Assembly: GCA_965212135.1 (NCBI GenBank)
Contig: OZ243044.1
Span: 682,001 to 746,000 of the forward strand
Direction: 5' to 3'
Length of the DNA: 64,000 nt
From: Bin75 sp965212135
Lineage (GTDB): Bacteria; Nitrospirota; Nitrospiria; Nitrospirales; UBA8639
Shown here: positions 1-8,389 of the stretch, one piece after another
Layout: every line of letters begins with the position of its first letter
Position numbering within the stretch: position 1 is the first letter of the stretch
The notes under the pieces: model-generated
What the model was told of the DNA's origin: nothing
Database searches by the model: none
What the model saw: the letters and a program-made list of their open reading frames with translations, nothing else
Made by a program: the position numbers and the translations under genes

Positions 1-483
1 GGCGCCCACCATGCCGCGCATACGTCGGGCCACGGCAAAGGGTACGCCAAAGGCCATGGCGACCGGGGGGCCGGTTCGCGGCATGCTCGCACCCATCAGA
101 ATGCGGCGGCCTTCATGGACCATATTTTGAAATTTAAAGACGGGATGAACCTGACGGACAATCAGGCACAACAGCTTCGCGATCTCAAGACACAGTATCA
201 GAAGAGTCGGATCACGATGAAGGCCGACGTGCAGTTAGCCAGTCTTGACCTGCATGAAGTCTTGAAAGACGATCAGGCCGGCCTTGCGGACATTGAAGCA
301 CAATTGAACAACGTGCATGCCTTGAAGACGAAGCTGTATATGGCGTCAATCCAAGCCAAACGCCACGCCATGACCGTGCTTTCCGAAGAGCAACAATCGC
401 GCATGAAACAAATTCACGAACGCATCAAGTCTCATGGCGGTCATGACACATACCGGAAACAAAACGCGCACAAACATGAATAG
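1..483 (+). CDS. Spy/CpxP-like His-rich periplasmic protein, 5' truncated
   Basis: The frame is open from base 1, so the start and any signal peptide lie outside the window. The visible first 35 residues are rich in His and Gly (HH, HTSGHGKGYAKGH, HAR, HQN). A helical region follows that opens with an LTDNQ sequence, the LTxxQ motif of the Spy/CpxP/CnrX-like family, and continues as charged amphipathic helices. The last 20 residues are again His-rich. Family members are periplasmic chaperones or metal sensors; the His-rich ends suggest metal binding, which is inference. The gene converges on the apbE-like gene, with a 30-base gap. An ATG at 115 lies inside the conserved part and is unlikely to be the start. 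Confidence 0.7.
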   Translation, partial: GAHHAAHTSGHGKGYAKGHGDRGAGSRHARTHQNAAAFMDHILKFKDGMNLTDNQAQQLRDLKTQYQKSRITMKADVQLASLDLHEVLKDDQAGLADIEAQLNNVHALKTKLYMASIQAKRHAMTVLSEEQQSRMKQIHERIKSHGGHDTYRKQNAHKHE

Positions 484-513
484 CGCGCACCGCCGATAAC
501 GATCCTCGCCCGT

Positions 514-1548
514 TTACGGCCGCGACGTCATTCGTAGCCGGTCTTGCAATCCGGAAGACACGGACACGTTTCCATCCGGGCCGACAATCACGCCTTCGAC
601 TCCGGGCAATCGCTCAATCAACGCCATGCCTTTTTCCGGGCCCATGACAAAAATTCCGGTATCCAGCCCGTCGGCGATCACACCGGTCCCGGCCACGATG
701 GTCACACTCTGCACGAGACGGGACGGCCGCAGTGTTTGCGGATCAAGAATGTGATGATAGCGAACGCCGTCTTTCATGAAATATCGTTGATAATCGCCGG
801 CCGTGGAAACGGCCGCGTCTTCAAGCGCCAATTGCCCAATCGTGATCCCGGTCGCGTGTCGGGGATGCTGAATGCCGAACACAAACCGTTGACCATCCGG
901 CATGCGTCCAAAGGTTTTGATATCTCCGGAAATGGCGACCACGCCCGCCGAGGCGCCAGCTTCCCGCATCACGCGCGCCGCGAAATCAGCGGTATAGCCT
1001 TTGGCGATGCCGCCAACGTCCACCCGCATCCCGGAACGAGCCAGATATACCGTGCCGGAGGCTGTGTCTATGCGAATCCCGGAAAGTTCCACGAGAGGGC
1101 GCACGGCATCTAATGCTTCCCGGGTCGGAATACGCCCGTCACGACTGATATCCCAAGCCTTCACGGCCGGACCGATCGCCACGTTGAATCCACCATCGGT
1201 CATCTGTGCCGTTTCTAAAGACCGCTCCAGGAGTTCCAGTGTTTCCGGACCGACCCGGACGGGATGGCGGCCCGCCGCGGCATTAACCCGTGACAGCTCA
1301 CTGCCGGGAATCCACGTACTCAAGATTTCTTCCAATCGGTGAATCTCGGCAAACCCCTTTTGAACGGCATCGTGGGCAACCCGTTGGTCCGGAGCCACGG
1401 CGGTCAGAAAGACCAGGGTCCCCATATGCATTTGGCCGCGTTTCACCATATGGGACGATGAGCCGCATCCCACCAGCCCTAACGCCGCCACACAGGTGAA
1501 GACAGCCCCCAGGAAAATATGTGCCCCTGCCACAACCTGTTTCATCAT
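514..1548 (-). CDS. apbE: FAD:protein FMN transferase, ApbE family lipoprotein
   Basis: ApbE transfers FMN from FAD to a Ser/Thr of exported redox proteins. The family motifs are visible: VDVGGIAKGYTADFA, ISGDIKTFG, AVSTAGDYQRYF, YHHILDPQT and the Mg-binding stretch around ADGLDTGIFVMGPEKG. The N-terminus is a lipoprotein signal ending in the lipobox LVGC, so the enzyme is probably anchored on the periplasmic face. I chose the ATG at 1548, just before the signal peptide (344 aa). The frame also has an upstream ATG at 1653, which would add 35 residues before the signal. Neither start has a strong Shine-Dalgarno. A likely substrate, an FMN-binding protein, is encoded at 4098-4832, and a Fur box lies upstream. 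Confidence 0.9.
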   Translation of the reverse strand: MMKQVVAGAHIFLGAVFTCVAALGLVGCGSSSHMVKRGQMHMGTLVFLTAVAPDQRVAHDAVQKGFAEIHRLEEILSTWIPGSELSRVNAAAGRHPVRVGPETLELLERSLETAQMTDGGFNVAIGPAVKAWDISRDGRIPTREALDAVRPLVELSGIRIDTASGTVYLARSGMRVDVGGIAKGYTADFAARVMREAGASAGVVAISGDIKTFGRMPDGQRFVFGIQHPRHATGITIGQLALEDAAVSTAGDYQRYFMKDGVRYHHILDPQTLRPSRLVQSVTIVAGTGVIADGLDTGIFVMGPEKGMALIERLPGVEGVIVGPDGNVSVSSGLQDRLRMTSRP

Positions 1549-1728
1549 GTTTTTCGTTGGCGGATGACCGAAAACAAAGCCAATCCGCCTCGTCGAATGC
1601 CGAGAAAAAAGGCCTGTCTTCCTTGAAAAATAGACGGACGACAACATCTTCATATAGCCGATCTCGGCCTTGATTATTTCCAGAATAGCAACCGCTTACC
1701 CCTCTGTTTTACATTGTCAAAACAGGAC

Positions 1729-1757
1729 TTGACAGCACGAACGTGCTTCTATATTAT
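1729..1757 (+). promoter_or_regulatory. sigma-70 type promoter of the plus-strand redox cluster
   Basis: TTGACA at 1729-1734 and TATTAT at 1752-1757 are separated by 17 bases. The expected transcription start is near 1764, so the Fur box at 1782-1796 would lie just downstream of it. Confidence 0.65.
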
Positions 1758-1781
1758 TCCGATTCTCAAAATCATATTAAA

Positions 1782-1796
1782 TGATAGTGATTATCA
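1782..1796. promoter_or_regulatory. Fur box
   Basis: TGATAGTGATTATCA matches the 7-1-7 Fur consensus (TGATAAT-N-ATTATCA) at all but one of its 14 paired positions. Further Fur-like half-sites (ATCAT, AATGAT) lie just upstream, from 1771. The site lies between the apbE-like gene on the minus strand and the porin/FMN-protein genes on the plus strand, so either or both could be iron-repressed. Confidence 0.8.
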
Positions 1797-1832
1797 TATT
1801 AATTTTTAATTTCTGCTGAAAGTTGTCATGCC

Positions 1833-2029
1833 ATGAGTCTCGAAAGCAAAGCCCATTTGTCGCAACGCCACGTTTCGCCAAGCGAGGCGCGCTGTGAATG
1901 CGGCCATCTCATCGCAAAAATTCGAGGGGTAATCTCGAACTCAAATGCAAACGCTGTAAACGCCTTGTTTCGATTTCCTATGCCAGTATCACGGAGCGTG
2001 AAATCTGCATCACGCCCTGCGGACCGTAA
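1833..2029 (+). pseudogene. Com-like small zinc-finger protein with a frameshift
   Basis: Frame 1 from ATG 1833 gives the first half of a Com-type zinc finger, RCECGHLIAKIRG, then diverges into unrelated sequence. In the next frame the second half is intact (NLELKCKRCKRLVSI) and runs to TAA at 2027-2029. One more G in the G4 run at 1926-1929 would join the two into a protein of about 65 residues with a CxC...CxxC metal site, the pattern of the Mu Com family. It is either a real frameshift, programmed slippage, or a homopolymer sequencing error. It lies directly downstream of the Fur box and promoter, ahead of the porin gene. Confidence 0.6.
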
Positions 2030-2205
2030 AACACGCATGAAACAACCTGATTCGCATTTCATCAGTTCATCAGTTCAAACGCCCAACTGTTCACCACAAA
2101 ATGTCTGACAATCCACTAAACGCCGACATTCACACCGAGGACCGCAAGAGTCCCTTTTTGTCACCAAGAGGACCGACAGCGTCCCCAACCAACAAGGAGA
2201 TCGCA

Positions 2206-3642
2206 ATGCGACGATTGTTGATTGCGGGGGCACTCGTGGCCCTCATGATTGTACCACAAGCCATGGTCCGGGCCGAAGAAGGCTTTACGCCTGCACAGAA
2301 GGAAGAATTACGGGAAATGTTGCGGGAAATGATGCAAGAGCAGGCCGGACAGCGCAGGATGGACATGCCGGCCGGGCGTCCGCCGATGCGGGATGCCGAG
2401 GAAATGCCGGGGATGGGCGACACGACGCGGGAAACACCGCGGTACGGTGAGGATTTCAGCAGCGGCAGTGCCATGCAGGGCGGACGCACCATTTACGCCA
2501 AGCCATTCGTGAAAGCGCCGAAAACCATCGTCGGCGGATACATAGATTTTACGATTACGGACTGCGATGCCCGCTCACGGGATTGCAGTCAAGGGTTGGA
2601 TTTTGACCAGGAGCGGTTTGTCCCGTTCTTCTATTCGCAGGTCACCGACCGGTTGAGCGTGGCCGCCGAGGTTGAGATTGAACACGGCGGGCCGCAAGGC
2701 AACCAGAACGACGGGGACGTCAAGATTGAATTCGCCACCATGGACTACCGGTTCACGGACTGGTTCAATCTCCGGAGCGGCATCATCCTGATTCCCATGG
2801 GCCGGTTCAACCTGCTCCACGACTCCCCGCTCAACGACCTGCCCCTGCGGCCCCTGGTCAGCCGCCTGATCCTGCCTTCCACGTTCGCCGAATCGGGAGT
2901 TGGATTCTTTGGCACGATTTACCCCACCCAGCTTTCCAAGGTGGACTATGAGTTCTATGTCACCAACGGCTTTGATGGCGATGTCGATGTCGAAAACATT
3001 TCGGAACGTGACGGGGTACGAAGCGCGCGCGGGAGTTTCCAAAACGACAACAACGGCAACAAGGCCATTGTCAGCCGTGTGTCGGTCAGCCCCTTCCTGG
3101 GCGTGGAGGTGGCCGGCTCCATTCACCACGGAACATGGGACGAGGACAGTAAAAATGACTTAACGCTGTTGGCCGTTGACGGCAACCTGCAACGAGGGCC
3201 GTTTGAAATACAGGGCGAAGCCGCCTGGGCCAACATTGAGGGGGGAAGTCCGAACGCAAACGGTCCCTCTACCGACTCTAACGACCCTCCAGGGACTCTC
3301 GACTACAACGGCCCCCCAGCCAACATGCATGGCTATTACGTGCAGTTGAATTACCATTTCCTGCCGGACTCGTTCAGGAGGTTCGCTCCGACGTATTTCA
3401 GCGACGCATCCACGTTCACGGGTATCGTGCGCTGGGGGCAGGTGGATACCAACACCGGCCGCAAAAATCTGGCGGACAGGAGCGAAATTGACCGGTTGAC
3501 TCTGGGGCTCAATTTCCGGCCCACGGAGGATTCTGTGCTGAAGTTCGCGTATACGTTTAACGATGATCCTGGAATAGACACCAGTAATGTTCAGTCATTG
3601 GATACCGACGGGTGGCAGATTTCAGCCGCGACGTACTTCTAA
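2206..3642 (+). CDS. Outer-membrane beta-barrel porin (phosphate-selective porin-like)
   Basis: 478 aa. The ATG at 2206 has AAGGAG 6 bases upstream and begins a clear signal peptide (MRRLLIAGALVALM...) with likely cleavage after AMVRA. Next comes a short charged helical segment (about residues 26-50), as in trimeric porins with an N-terminal coiled coil. A Met/Pro/Gly-rich linker follows, then from about residue 95 a barrel-like series of alternating strands ending in a C-terminal Phe (SAATYF), the usual outer-membrane assembly signal. The overall look is of the phosphate-selective porin O/P or DcaP-like group; substrate is unknown. An upstream in-frame ATG at 2101 would bury the signal peptide and was rejected. 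It heads the lipoprotein and FMN-binding protein genes. Confidence 0.75.
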   Translation: MRRLLIAGALVALMIVPQAMVRAEEGFTPAQKEELREMLREMMQEQAGQRRMDMPAGRPPMRDAEEMPGMGDTTRETPRYGEDFSSGSAMQGGRTIYAKPFVKAPKTIVGGYIDFTITDCDARSRDCSQGLDFDQERFVPFFYSQVTDRLSVAAEVEIEHGGPQGNQNDGDVKIEFATMDYRFTDWFNLRSGIILIPMGRFNLLHDSPLNDLPLRPLVSRLILPSTFAESGVGFFGTIYPTQLSKVDYEFYVTNGFDGDVDVENISERDGVRSARGSFQNDNNGNKAIVSRVSVSPFLGVEVAGSIHHGTWDEDSKNDLTLLAVDGNLQRGPFEIQGEAAWANIEGGSPNANGPSTDSNDPPGTLDYNGPPANMHGYYVQLNYHFLPDSFRRFAPTYFSDASTFTGIVRWGQVDTNTGRKNLADRSEIDRLTLGLNFRPTEDSVLKFAYTFNDDPGIDTSNVQSLDTDGWQISAATYF

Positions 3643-3651
3643 CGGAAGGAA

Positions 3652-4116
3652 ATGGCCAATTTCATGATGATACGTTTCATGTGTTGCCTTGTTCTCGCAG
3701 TCACCACGGCGGGGTGCGCGACGTTTGGACGCGCGCCCCTCACCGTCAAGACGTCCTGCTCTCCGGACCAGGCCAGGGCCGCGGCCCTGGCCGGCATGGA
3801 GGGATTTGAGCTACGCAAGGGCAAAGAGGACGGGACGATTGCGACCGAGTGGACGATCATGGAATCCGGTCAACTCGCCGGCGTGCTCCAGCGCACGGCT
3901 AACCGGGAGCGCGCGCGGTTTTTTGTGGATCTTGAACAGGAGCGGGAGACCGTGACCATTTCCGTGCGCCAGGCCAGGGAATATTTTTCTCCCATGGGGG
4001 TGCAGTCGCAGTCCACTCGCTGGCGGCGCATTTCCCCCAACGCCGAAGAGGAACAGCGCGTGATAGACCGGCTGTCCGGCCAATTGAAGGACAAGGGATG
4101 CGCGATTCTCGGCTAA
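3652..4116 (+). CDS. Small lipoprotein of unknown function
   Basis: 154 aa. A short hydrophobic signal ends in the lipobox TTAGC (Cys22), so the protein is probably a periplasmic lipoprotein. No family was recognised. The mature part is charged with several Arg/Glu segments and two further Cys (CSPDQ near residue 36, and KGCAIL at the C-terminus). It starts 9 bases after the porin stop, and its end overlaps the start of the FMN-binding protein, so the three are almost certainly one operon. ATGs at 3664 and 3667 are alternative starts, since the GGAAGGA lies very close to 3652. Confidence 0.6.
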   Translation: MANFMMIRFMCCLVLAVTTAGCATFGRAPLTVKTSCSPDQARAAALAGMEGFELRKGKEDGTIATEWTIMESGQLAGVLQRTANRERARFFVDLEQERETVTISVRQAREYFSPMGVQSQSTRWRRISPNAEEEQRVIDRLSGQLKDKGCAILG

Positions 4117-4832
4117 CACGAACCACGCTTGTCGGGATGGCCGCCCTGTGCGGCATGCTGGCCGTCTCCCCGGCATGGGGGGATGACGAGGATAAGCCGC
4201 CGGAGTACAAGGAATTCCCGCAGGAACAAATCTGGGATCATGAACTCAAGCGCTGGCTGACGCCGGAAGAACTGGGGCATCAGGAAATTTATTTCACCGA
4301 AGAAGACGCCGCAACAGTCATGTTTGCCTCGTCGGAAACCATTCAAAAGAACACGTTGCCATTAACCCCCGAACAAAAAGCACGCGTGGAAAAGATTATC
4401 GGATGGAAATTTCCGGAAACCGTGTTTGACGTCTATATCGGGACAACCGAAGGGAAGATTGACGGATACGCGGTGGTGCAGAATACCATCGGCAAGCATC
4501 GCCCTATCACGTACATGGTGGCCGTGAATTCAGAGGGCGAAGTCATGAACTTTGAAGTGCTGGTGTACCGGGAAGCCAGAGGAAACGAGATCGCCACCAA
4601 ACGTTTTAATTATCAATATCAGGGAAAAACCCTTGAAGACCCCATTCGGATTAATCGGGATATCATTAATATCACCGGCGCCACCATGTCGGTTCGCTCC
4701 GCCAGCGCCGGGGTGAAACGCGCACTGGTTCTGATCAACGAATTCTACTTACAGCCTCGCGGACTCGGCACCAACACCGTCATGGCGGGAAAAACAGAAA
4801 AAGGGTTTATTGAATCCATCCTGGGTCTCTGA
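4098..4832 (+). CDS. Secreted FMN-binding domain protein, predicted ApbE substrate
   Basis: 244 aa with a signal peptide cleaved after SPAWG, so extracytoplasmic. Residues about 110-215 form an FMN-binding domain of the NqrC/RnfG/NosR type. The flavinylation motif is DIINITGATMS at residues 188-198, where the Thr at 196 is the expected site of covalent FMN attachment by ApbE. The start overlaps the preceding lipoprotein gene by 19 bases and has GAAGGA upstream. The nearby apbE and Fur box suggest a one-electron carrier made under iron control. There is no membrane segment after the signal, so it must hand electrons to or from partners such as the next gene product. Confidence 0.85.
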   Translation: MRDSRLTRTTLVGMAALCGMLAVSPAWGDDEDKPPEYKEFPQEQIWDHELKRWLTPEELGHQEIYFTEEDAATVMFASSETIQKNTLPLTPEQKARVEKIIGWKFPETVFDVYIGTTEGKIDGYAVVQNTIGKHRPITYMVAVNSEGEVMNFEVLVYREARGNEIATKRFNYQYQGKTLEDPIRINRDIINITGATMSVRSASAGVKRALVLINEFYLQPRGLGTNTVMAGKTEKGFIESILGL

Positions 4833-4849
4833 GTGTTCCTTCCATTACG

Positions 4850-5377
4850 ATGCGTAATTTCAATACTCGGTTTCGGCTACGTGATACCGACCGGCATATT
4901 CGTTTGGTGTACACTTGGTTCCTTGTCCTCATGTTTGCGGGGTTTGTCTTTACCTTTATCTGGGCTCACAGCATGACGGACCTGACGCCGAAAGGCCTCG
5001 TCGAGCATTATCGCGGATCGGATGAAAATTTCGGCGAGGCGATGTCGTTCGGTCAACTCGCTGAAACGACGCACTTTCACCTCTTCACCATGCCCGTCGT
5101 CTTTCTGATCATGGTTCACGTCTTGTATCTCACCATGGCCGGCCCCGCGTTGAAAGCGATCACCACGTGGGGGGCATTTGCGGGCGTGACGCTTGATCTC
5201 GTATCGCCATGGCTCATCACCTATGTATCCCCTCTCTTCGTGGTCACCATGTTGACCGGCGACGTGCTCCTGCTGGTGACATTTTTCATTATGTTTGTGA
5301 TTCCCATGTATGAAATGTGGATTTTAAACCATCCATTCATGATGCGCGGAGATTCAAGAGAACAGGGCAATTCGTAA
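4850..5377 (+). CDS. Four-helix membrane protein, possible redox partner of the FMN protein
   Basis: 175 aa; family not recognised. Four hydrophobic segments are visible at about residues 18-40, 78-97, 104-122 and 128-155. Histidines sit at positions 75, 77 and 90, at the edge of and inside helix 2 (HFHLFTMPV...MVHVLYL), a spacing that could bind heme or a metal; this is inference. It starts 17 bases after the FMN-binding protein, ends the operon, and is followed by a hairpin. A quinol- or heme-linked membrane component passing electrons to the secreted flavoprotein would fit, but a simple anchor is also possible. Confidence 0.6.
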   Translation: MRNFNTRFRLRDTDRHIRLVYTWFLVLMFAGFVFTFIWAHSMTDLTPKGLVEHYRGSDENFGEAMSFGQLAETTHFHLFTMPVVFLIMVHVLYLTMAGPALKAITTWGAFAGVTLDLVSPWLITYVSPLFVVTMLTGDVLLLVTFFIMFVIPMYEMWILNHPFMMRGDSREQGNS

Positions 5378-5414
5378 CACGTCGTTTGATGAGGCCAGAG
5401 ACCCGTCCGTCCAG

Positions 5415-5447
5415 AGCCCGGAAATACCTCGTGCTTTCCCGGGCTTT
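5415..5447 (+). terminator. Hairpin between convergent genes
   Basis: AGCCCGGAAA at 5415-5424 pairs with TTTCCCGGGCT at 5435-5445, with one bulge, and is followed by a short T-rich stretch on the plus strand. It lies between the membrane protein stop and the glnD stop, so it could serve both strands. Confidence 0.45.
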
Positions 5448-5535
5448 GCCGTTGGTTTCGGTCTAGGAAGGCAGTTTGGACCTATCCCACTCATCCTCTG
5501 GCGGGAGACGGGAACTTCCTCCTCCCGGCCTCCCG

Positions 5536-8316
5536 CTACCCGAGGGTGGACGGATTCACAAAATCGGAGTCGTCACTCGGCTGACCATGCGTGTCGTTGC
5601 GTAAAAACCGTTCAACGTCGTCATACAACGTGTTTTGAATGACGTCACACGCCTCCGGCTCTTCAATTTTTTGACCGCTCTGCCCGGTGACATGAAACAC
5701 ATCAACGACTTGATCGAGTTGCGTCCCGATTTTGGCCGCATGAATGGACAAGCCCAAGGCATACAACGTTTTGGCGATGTGGTGCAATAAACCCTGTTTG
5801 TCATCGGCAACCACGTCAATCAGGGTAAACTGATCCGATGTATCATTATGAATGTTGACTTCCGTACGATGTTGCCGGATCGGCATCTGGCCTCTCATGG
5901 CTATTCGTTGATTCTGTCTCATAAACTCTTCAATCACAATTTCTCCGCGTAACACACCGACCATCGCGTTCCCGACTTTTTCCAGCCGTGCCGGCGTCGG
6001 AGCGCCTTCAAAATCGTGGTCCTTCACCCAAAACGTATCCACCACAATACCGTCCGGTCTCGTCACAATCTGGGCATCCAGAACGCGCAGGCCTTTTGCC
6101 GCCAGCACGCCCGTCAGCTTCATAAATATCCCGGACGCCACGGCATCAAACGCAATGAATGAATACTCGCACACCCCGAGTTCCTGATGAAACGCGGCTT
6201 CAACCATGGGACGATCGTGGGTCAGGAATCGGATGGCGGAAAGGTGCGCGGTCATTCGATCCCCGGTCGTTCCTGAAAGATAGCGCGATGGAAAGGTTTC
6301 CAACTGCCTTTTGACCCATTCACGGGTTGGAGGAACGTGCCCCTGCGACGCGTGCATCTGTCTGTCGCCGCGTTGAGCGTGAGCCTGCCAGTTTTTCAAG
6401 ACCTCACTGGTGAGGCGCTCGATATCACTCGTGGATTTCACCCGTCCCCTTTCCCCCGAAACACGGGGAAGCGCCAGCACATATAATTCGACAAGCAACG
6501 ATTCTTTCCATTTTGTCAGCATGTTCGGACCGACGGCGGCAATGTCGGCCGCGGTCAGGAGCAAGAGATTGTTTAAGCGATTCGGAGTGCCCACCGTCCG
6601 CGAAAACGCCAGCAGAACTTTTTCATCATGAGGGTCACGTCGGAAAGCGGTATTCGCCATCAACAGATGTTCATGTACAAGAAACTCCAGTGTTTCGGTT
6701 TCGTGCGAGTCAAGCCTTAATCTCACGGACATTTCTTGAGCAAGCTTTTTGCCGACTTCACTGTGGTCTTCAGGCAGACCTTTCCCCGCATCATGAAGCA
6801 GCAGGGCCAGGCGCAGGATGTCTTTCCGCTCAATCTCCCGGTAGATCTTGCCAAAAATCCCTGGCTGCATCCCCAGGCGTTCAACGTGACGAACGGCTAA
6901 CAGACTATGCTCATCAACCGTATATTTGTGATATTGATTAAATTGCATGAGTCCTCGAACGCGACCAAAGGCAGGGACCAGCTTCTCTAAAATCAGAGAC
7001 TGATGCATCAGCATCAATGTATCGGCGACCGACCCCGGCCCCGCCAGCAATTCCCGAAACCGTTGACTCACGCCCGGAGCCGCAAACGCACGGGCGGTCA
7101 TGTTTTCCATATGACGGTCAATCTCTTCAAGCACCAGTCCGTCAATCGTCAGCCCCTGTTGTTGCGCAACCTGAAAGAGCGTCAAGAGGTGTTCAGGATT
7201 CTCCAGCACCTGAACCAGCTTTTCTCCTGGTACGGACAGCCTGCCGTCAGATACCTGAAACAGTCCATTGATCAAAGGAGCAGGCCAAATATTTTTGACG
7301 CGAACCCACCAAGGCACGGAGCGGACACGATCCACAAATCGCATCGCGCAAGTATGGAGCCCCGTGGTCAGACGATAGTAGCGCTGCATAAACTGTTCAA
7401 CGCCCAGCAGATGCGGTTCGTCCAGACAGCCAAACTCCCGAGCCAGTCGAACCTGTTCATCGAACGACAGGATTTCCTGGGCGCGCCCAGCCTGTAAATG
7501 GAGGAAGGCTCGCACCTTCAGTAAAAACTCTCGAGCTTCGAGCAACGCCATATATTCCTGGTAAGCCAACACGCCGCAGTTGGCTAAATCCTTCAACGTG
7601 GTCGCCCGATAACGGGCCATCCCGACCCATTGGAGCAAATGTAAATCCCGTAACCCGCCTTTGGTTTTCTTGATATTCGGCTCCAGGAGAAACACGGTCT
7701 CGCCAAACTTGCCGTAGTCCCGTTGTCGTTCTTCAAGTTTCGCACGGATAAATCCCTCGACTCGTTTCCCAAGCACGCGACTGGAAAACCGGCGCTGAAA
7801 CTCCTGAAAGACTGACGGATTCCCGACCAAAAACCGTGATTCCATGAGTGCCGTTTTGCTCGCCACATCCTCCGCCGCAAGGACCAGGCAGTGATGAATT
7901 GAACGAACACTGTGTCCCACTTGAAAACCCAAATCCCATAAATGATGCAAGACCTGCGCGGAGAGATCCTCCACCACGGCTTCGCCGCCGGCACGATAGA
8001 GCATCATGACGTCAACGTCGGAATAAGGTGCGAGTTCACGCCTGCCATACCCGCCCACGGCCACAAGACAACAATGCTGCATGCCCGCGGCCGCGTCACG
8101 GCTCTGCTGGCTGGCCACGTTGCGATAGCGACCGACCAGGACCGCATCAACAAGATCCGTAAATCCCGACACGACTTCCGATCCGGAGACTCCTTCCCGC
8201 AGTCGTTGGAGAATACCCTGACGTCGCTCCCGCAACACGGCTTGCGTTGAGGCCATGCTCGACCCGGACGACGTAACAAGCGGAGTCGCCGCCTGTTCGG
8301 CCAATCTCTGATTCAC
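5536..8316 (-). CDS. glnD: Bifunctional [protein-PII] uridylyltransferase/uridylyl-removing enzyme
   Basis: 926 aa. GlnD senses glutamine and uridylylates or deuridylylates PII proteins. The nucleotidyltransferase core GGYGRRELAPYSDVDV is at residues 88-103, the HD hydrolase motif LLHDAGKG sits mid-protein, and two ACT domains lie at the C-terminus (around YSFIAFDAVASGIF and TLIDVVADDKQGLLH). The start is GTG at 8316, with AGGGGAG about 7 bases upstream; an ATG at 8256 is the alternative. It is the last gene of the minus-strand block, downstream of nadE, so NAD synthesis and nitrogen signalling sit together. Confidence 0.95.
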   Translation of the reverse strand: MNQRLAEQAATPLVTSSGSSMASTQAVLRERRQGILQRLREGVSGSEVVSGFTDLVDAVLVGRYRNVASQQSRDAAAGMQHCCLVAVGGYGRRELAPYSDVDVMMLYRAGGEAVVEDLSAQVLHHLWDLGFQVGHSVRSIHHCLVLAAEDVASKTALMESRFLVGNPSVFQEFQRRFSSRVLGKRVEGFIRAKLEERQRDYGKFGETVFLLEPNIKKTKGGLRDLHLLQWVGMARYRATTLKDLANCGVLAYQEYMALLEAREFLLKVRAFLHLQAGRAQEILSFDEQVRLAREFGCLDEPHLLGVEQFMQRYYRLTTGLHTCAMRFVDRVRSVPWWVRVKNIWPAPLINGLFQVSDGRLSVPGEKLVQVLENPEHLLTLFQVAQQQGLTIDGLVLEEIDRHMENMTARAFAAPGVSQRFRELLAGPGSVADTLMLMHQSLILEKLVPAFGRVRGLMQFNQYHKYTVDEHSLLAVRHVERLGMQPGIFGKIYREIERKDILRLALLLHDAGKGLPEDHSEVGKKLAQEMSVRLRLDSHETETLEFLVHEHLLMANTAFRRDPHDEKVLLAFSRTVGTPNRLNNLLLLTAADIAAVGPNMLTKWKESLLVELYVLALPRVSGERGRVKSTSDIERLTSEVLKNWQAHAQRGDRQMHASQGHVPPTREWVKRQLETFPSRYLSGTTGDRMTAHLSAIRFLTHDRPMVEAAFHQELGVCEYSFIAFDAVASGIFMKLTGVLAAKGLRVLDAQIVTRPDGIVVDTFWVKDHDFEGAPTPARLEKVGNAMVGVLRGEIVIEEFMRQNQRIAMRGQMPIRQHRTEVNIHNDTSDQFTLIDVVADDKQGLLHHIAKTLYALGLSIHAAKIGTQLDQVVDVFHVTGQSGQKIEEPEACDVIQNTLYDDVERFLRNDTHGQPSDDSDFVNPSTLG

Positions 8317-8389
8317 GGACGTCTCCCCTTGACGTTGTCAGGGTCTTCAGTCATGCGCATGGGCAGTCAGTTCGTCCCGACATTGTTTG

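Noticed and set aside
1826..2062. 78-codon open frame on the minus strand
   Set aside because: It is antisense to the Com-like zinc finger, which has recognisable conserved residues, and lacks family features.
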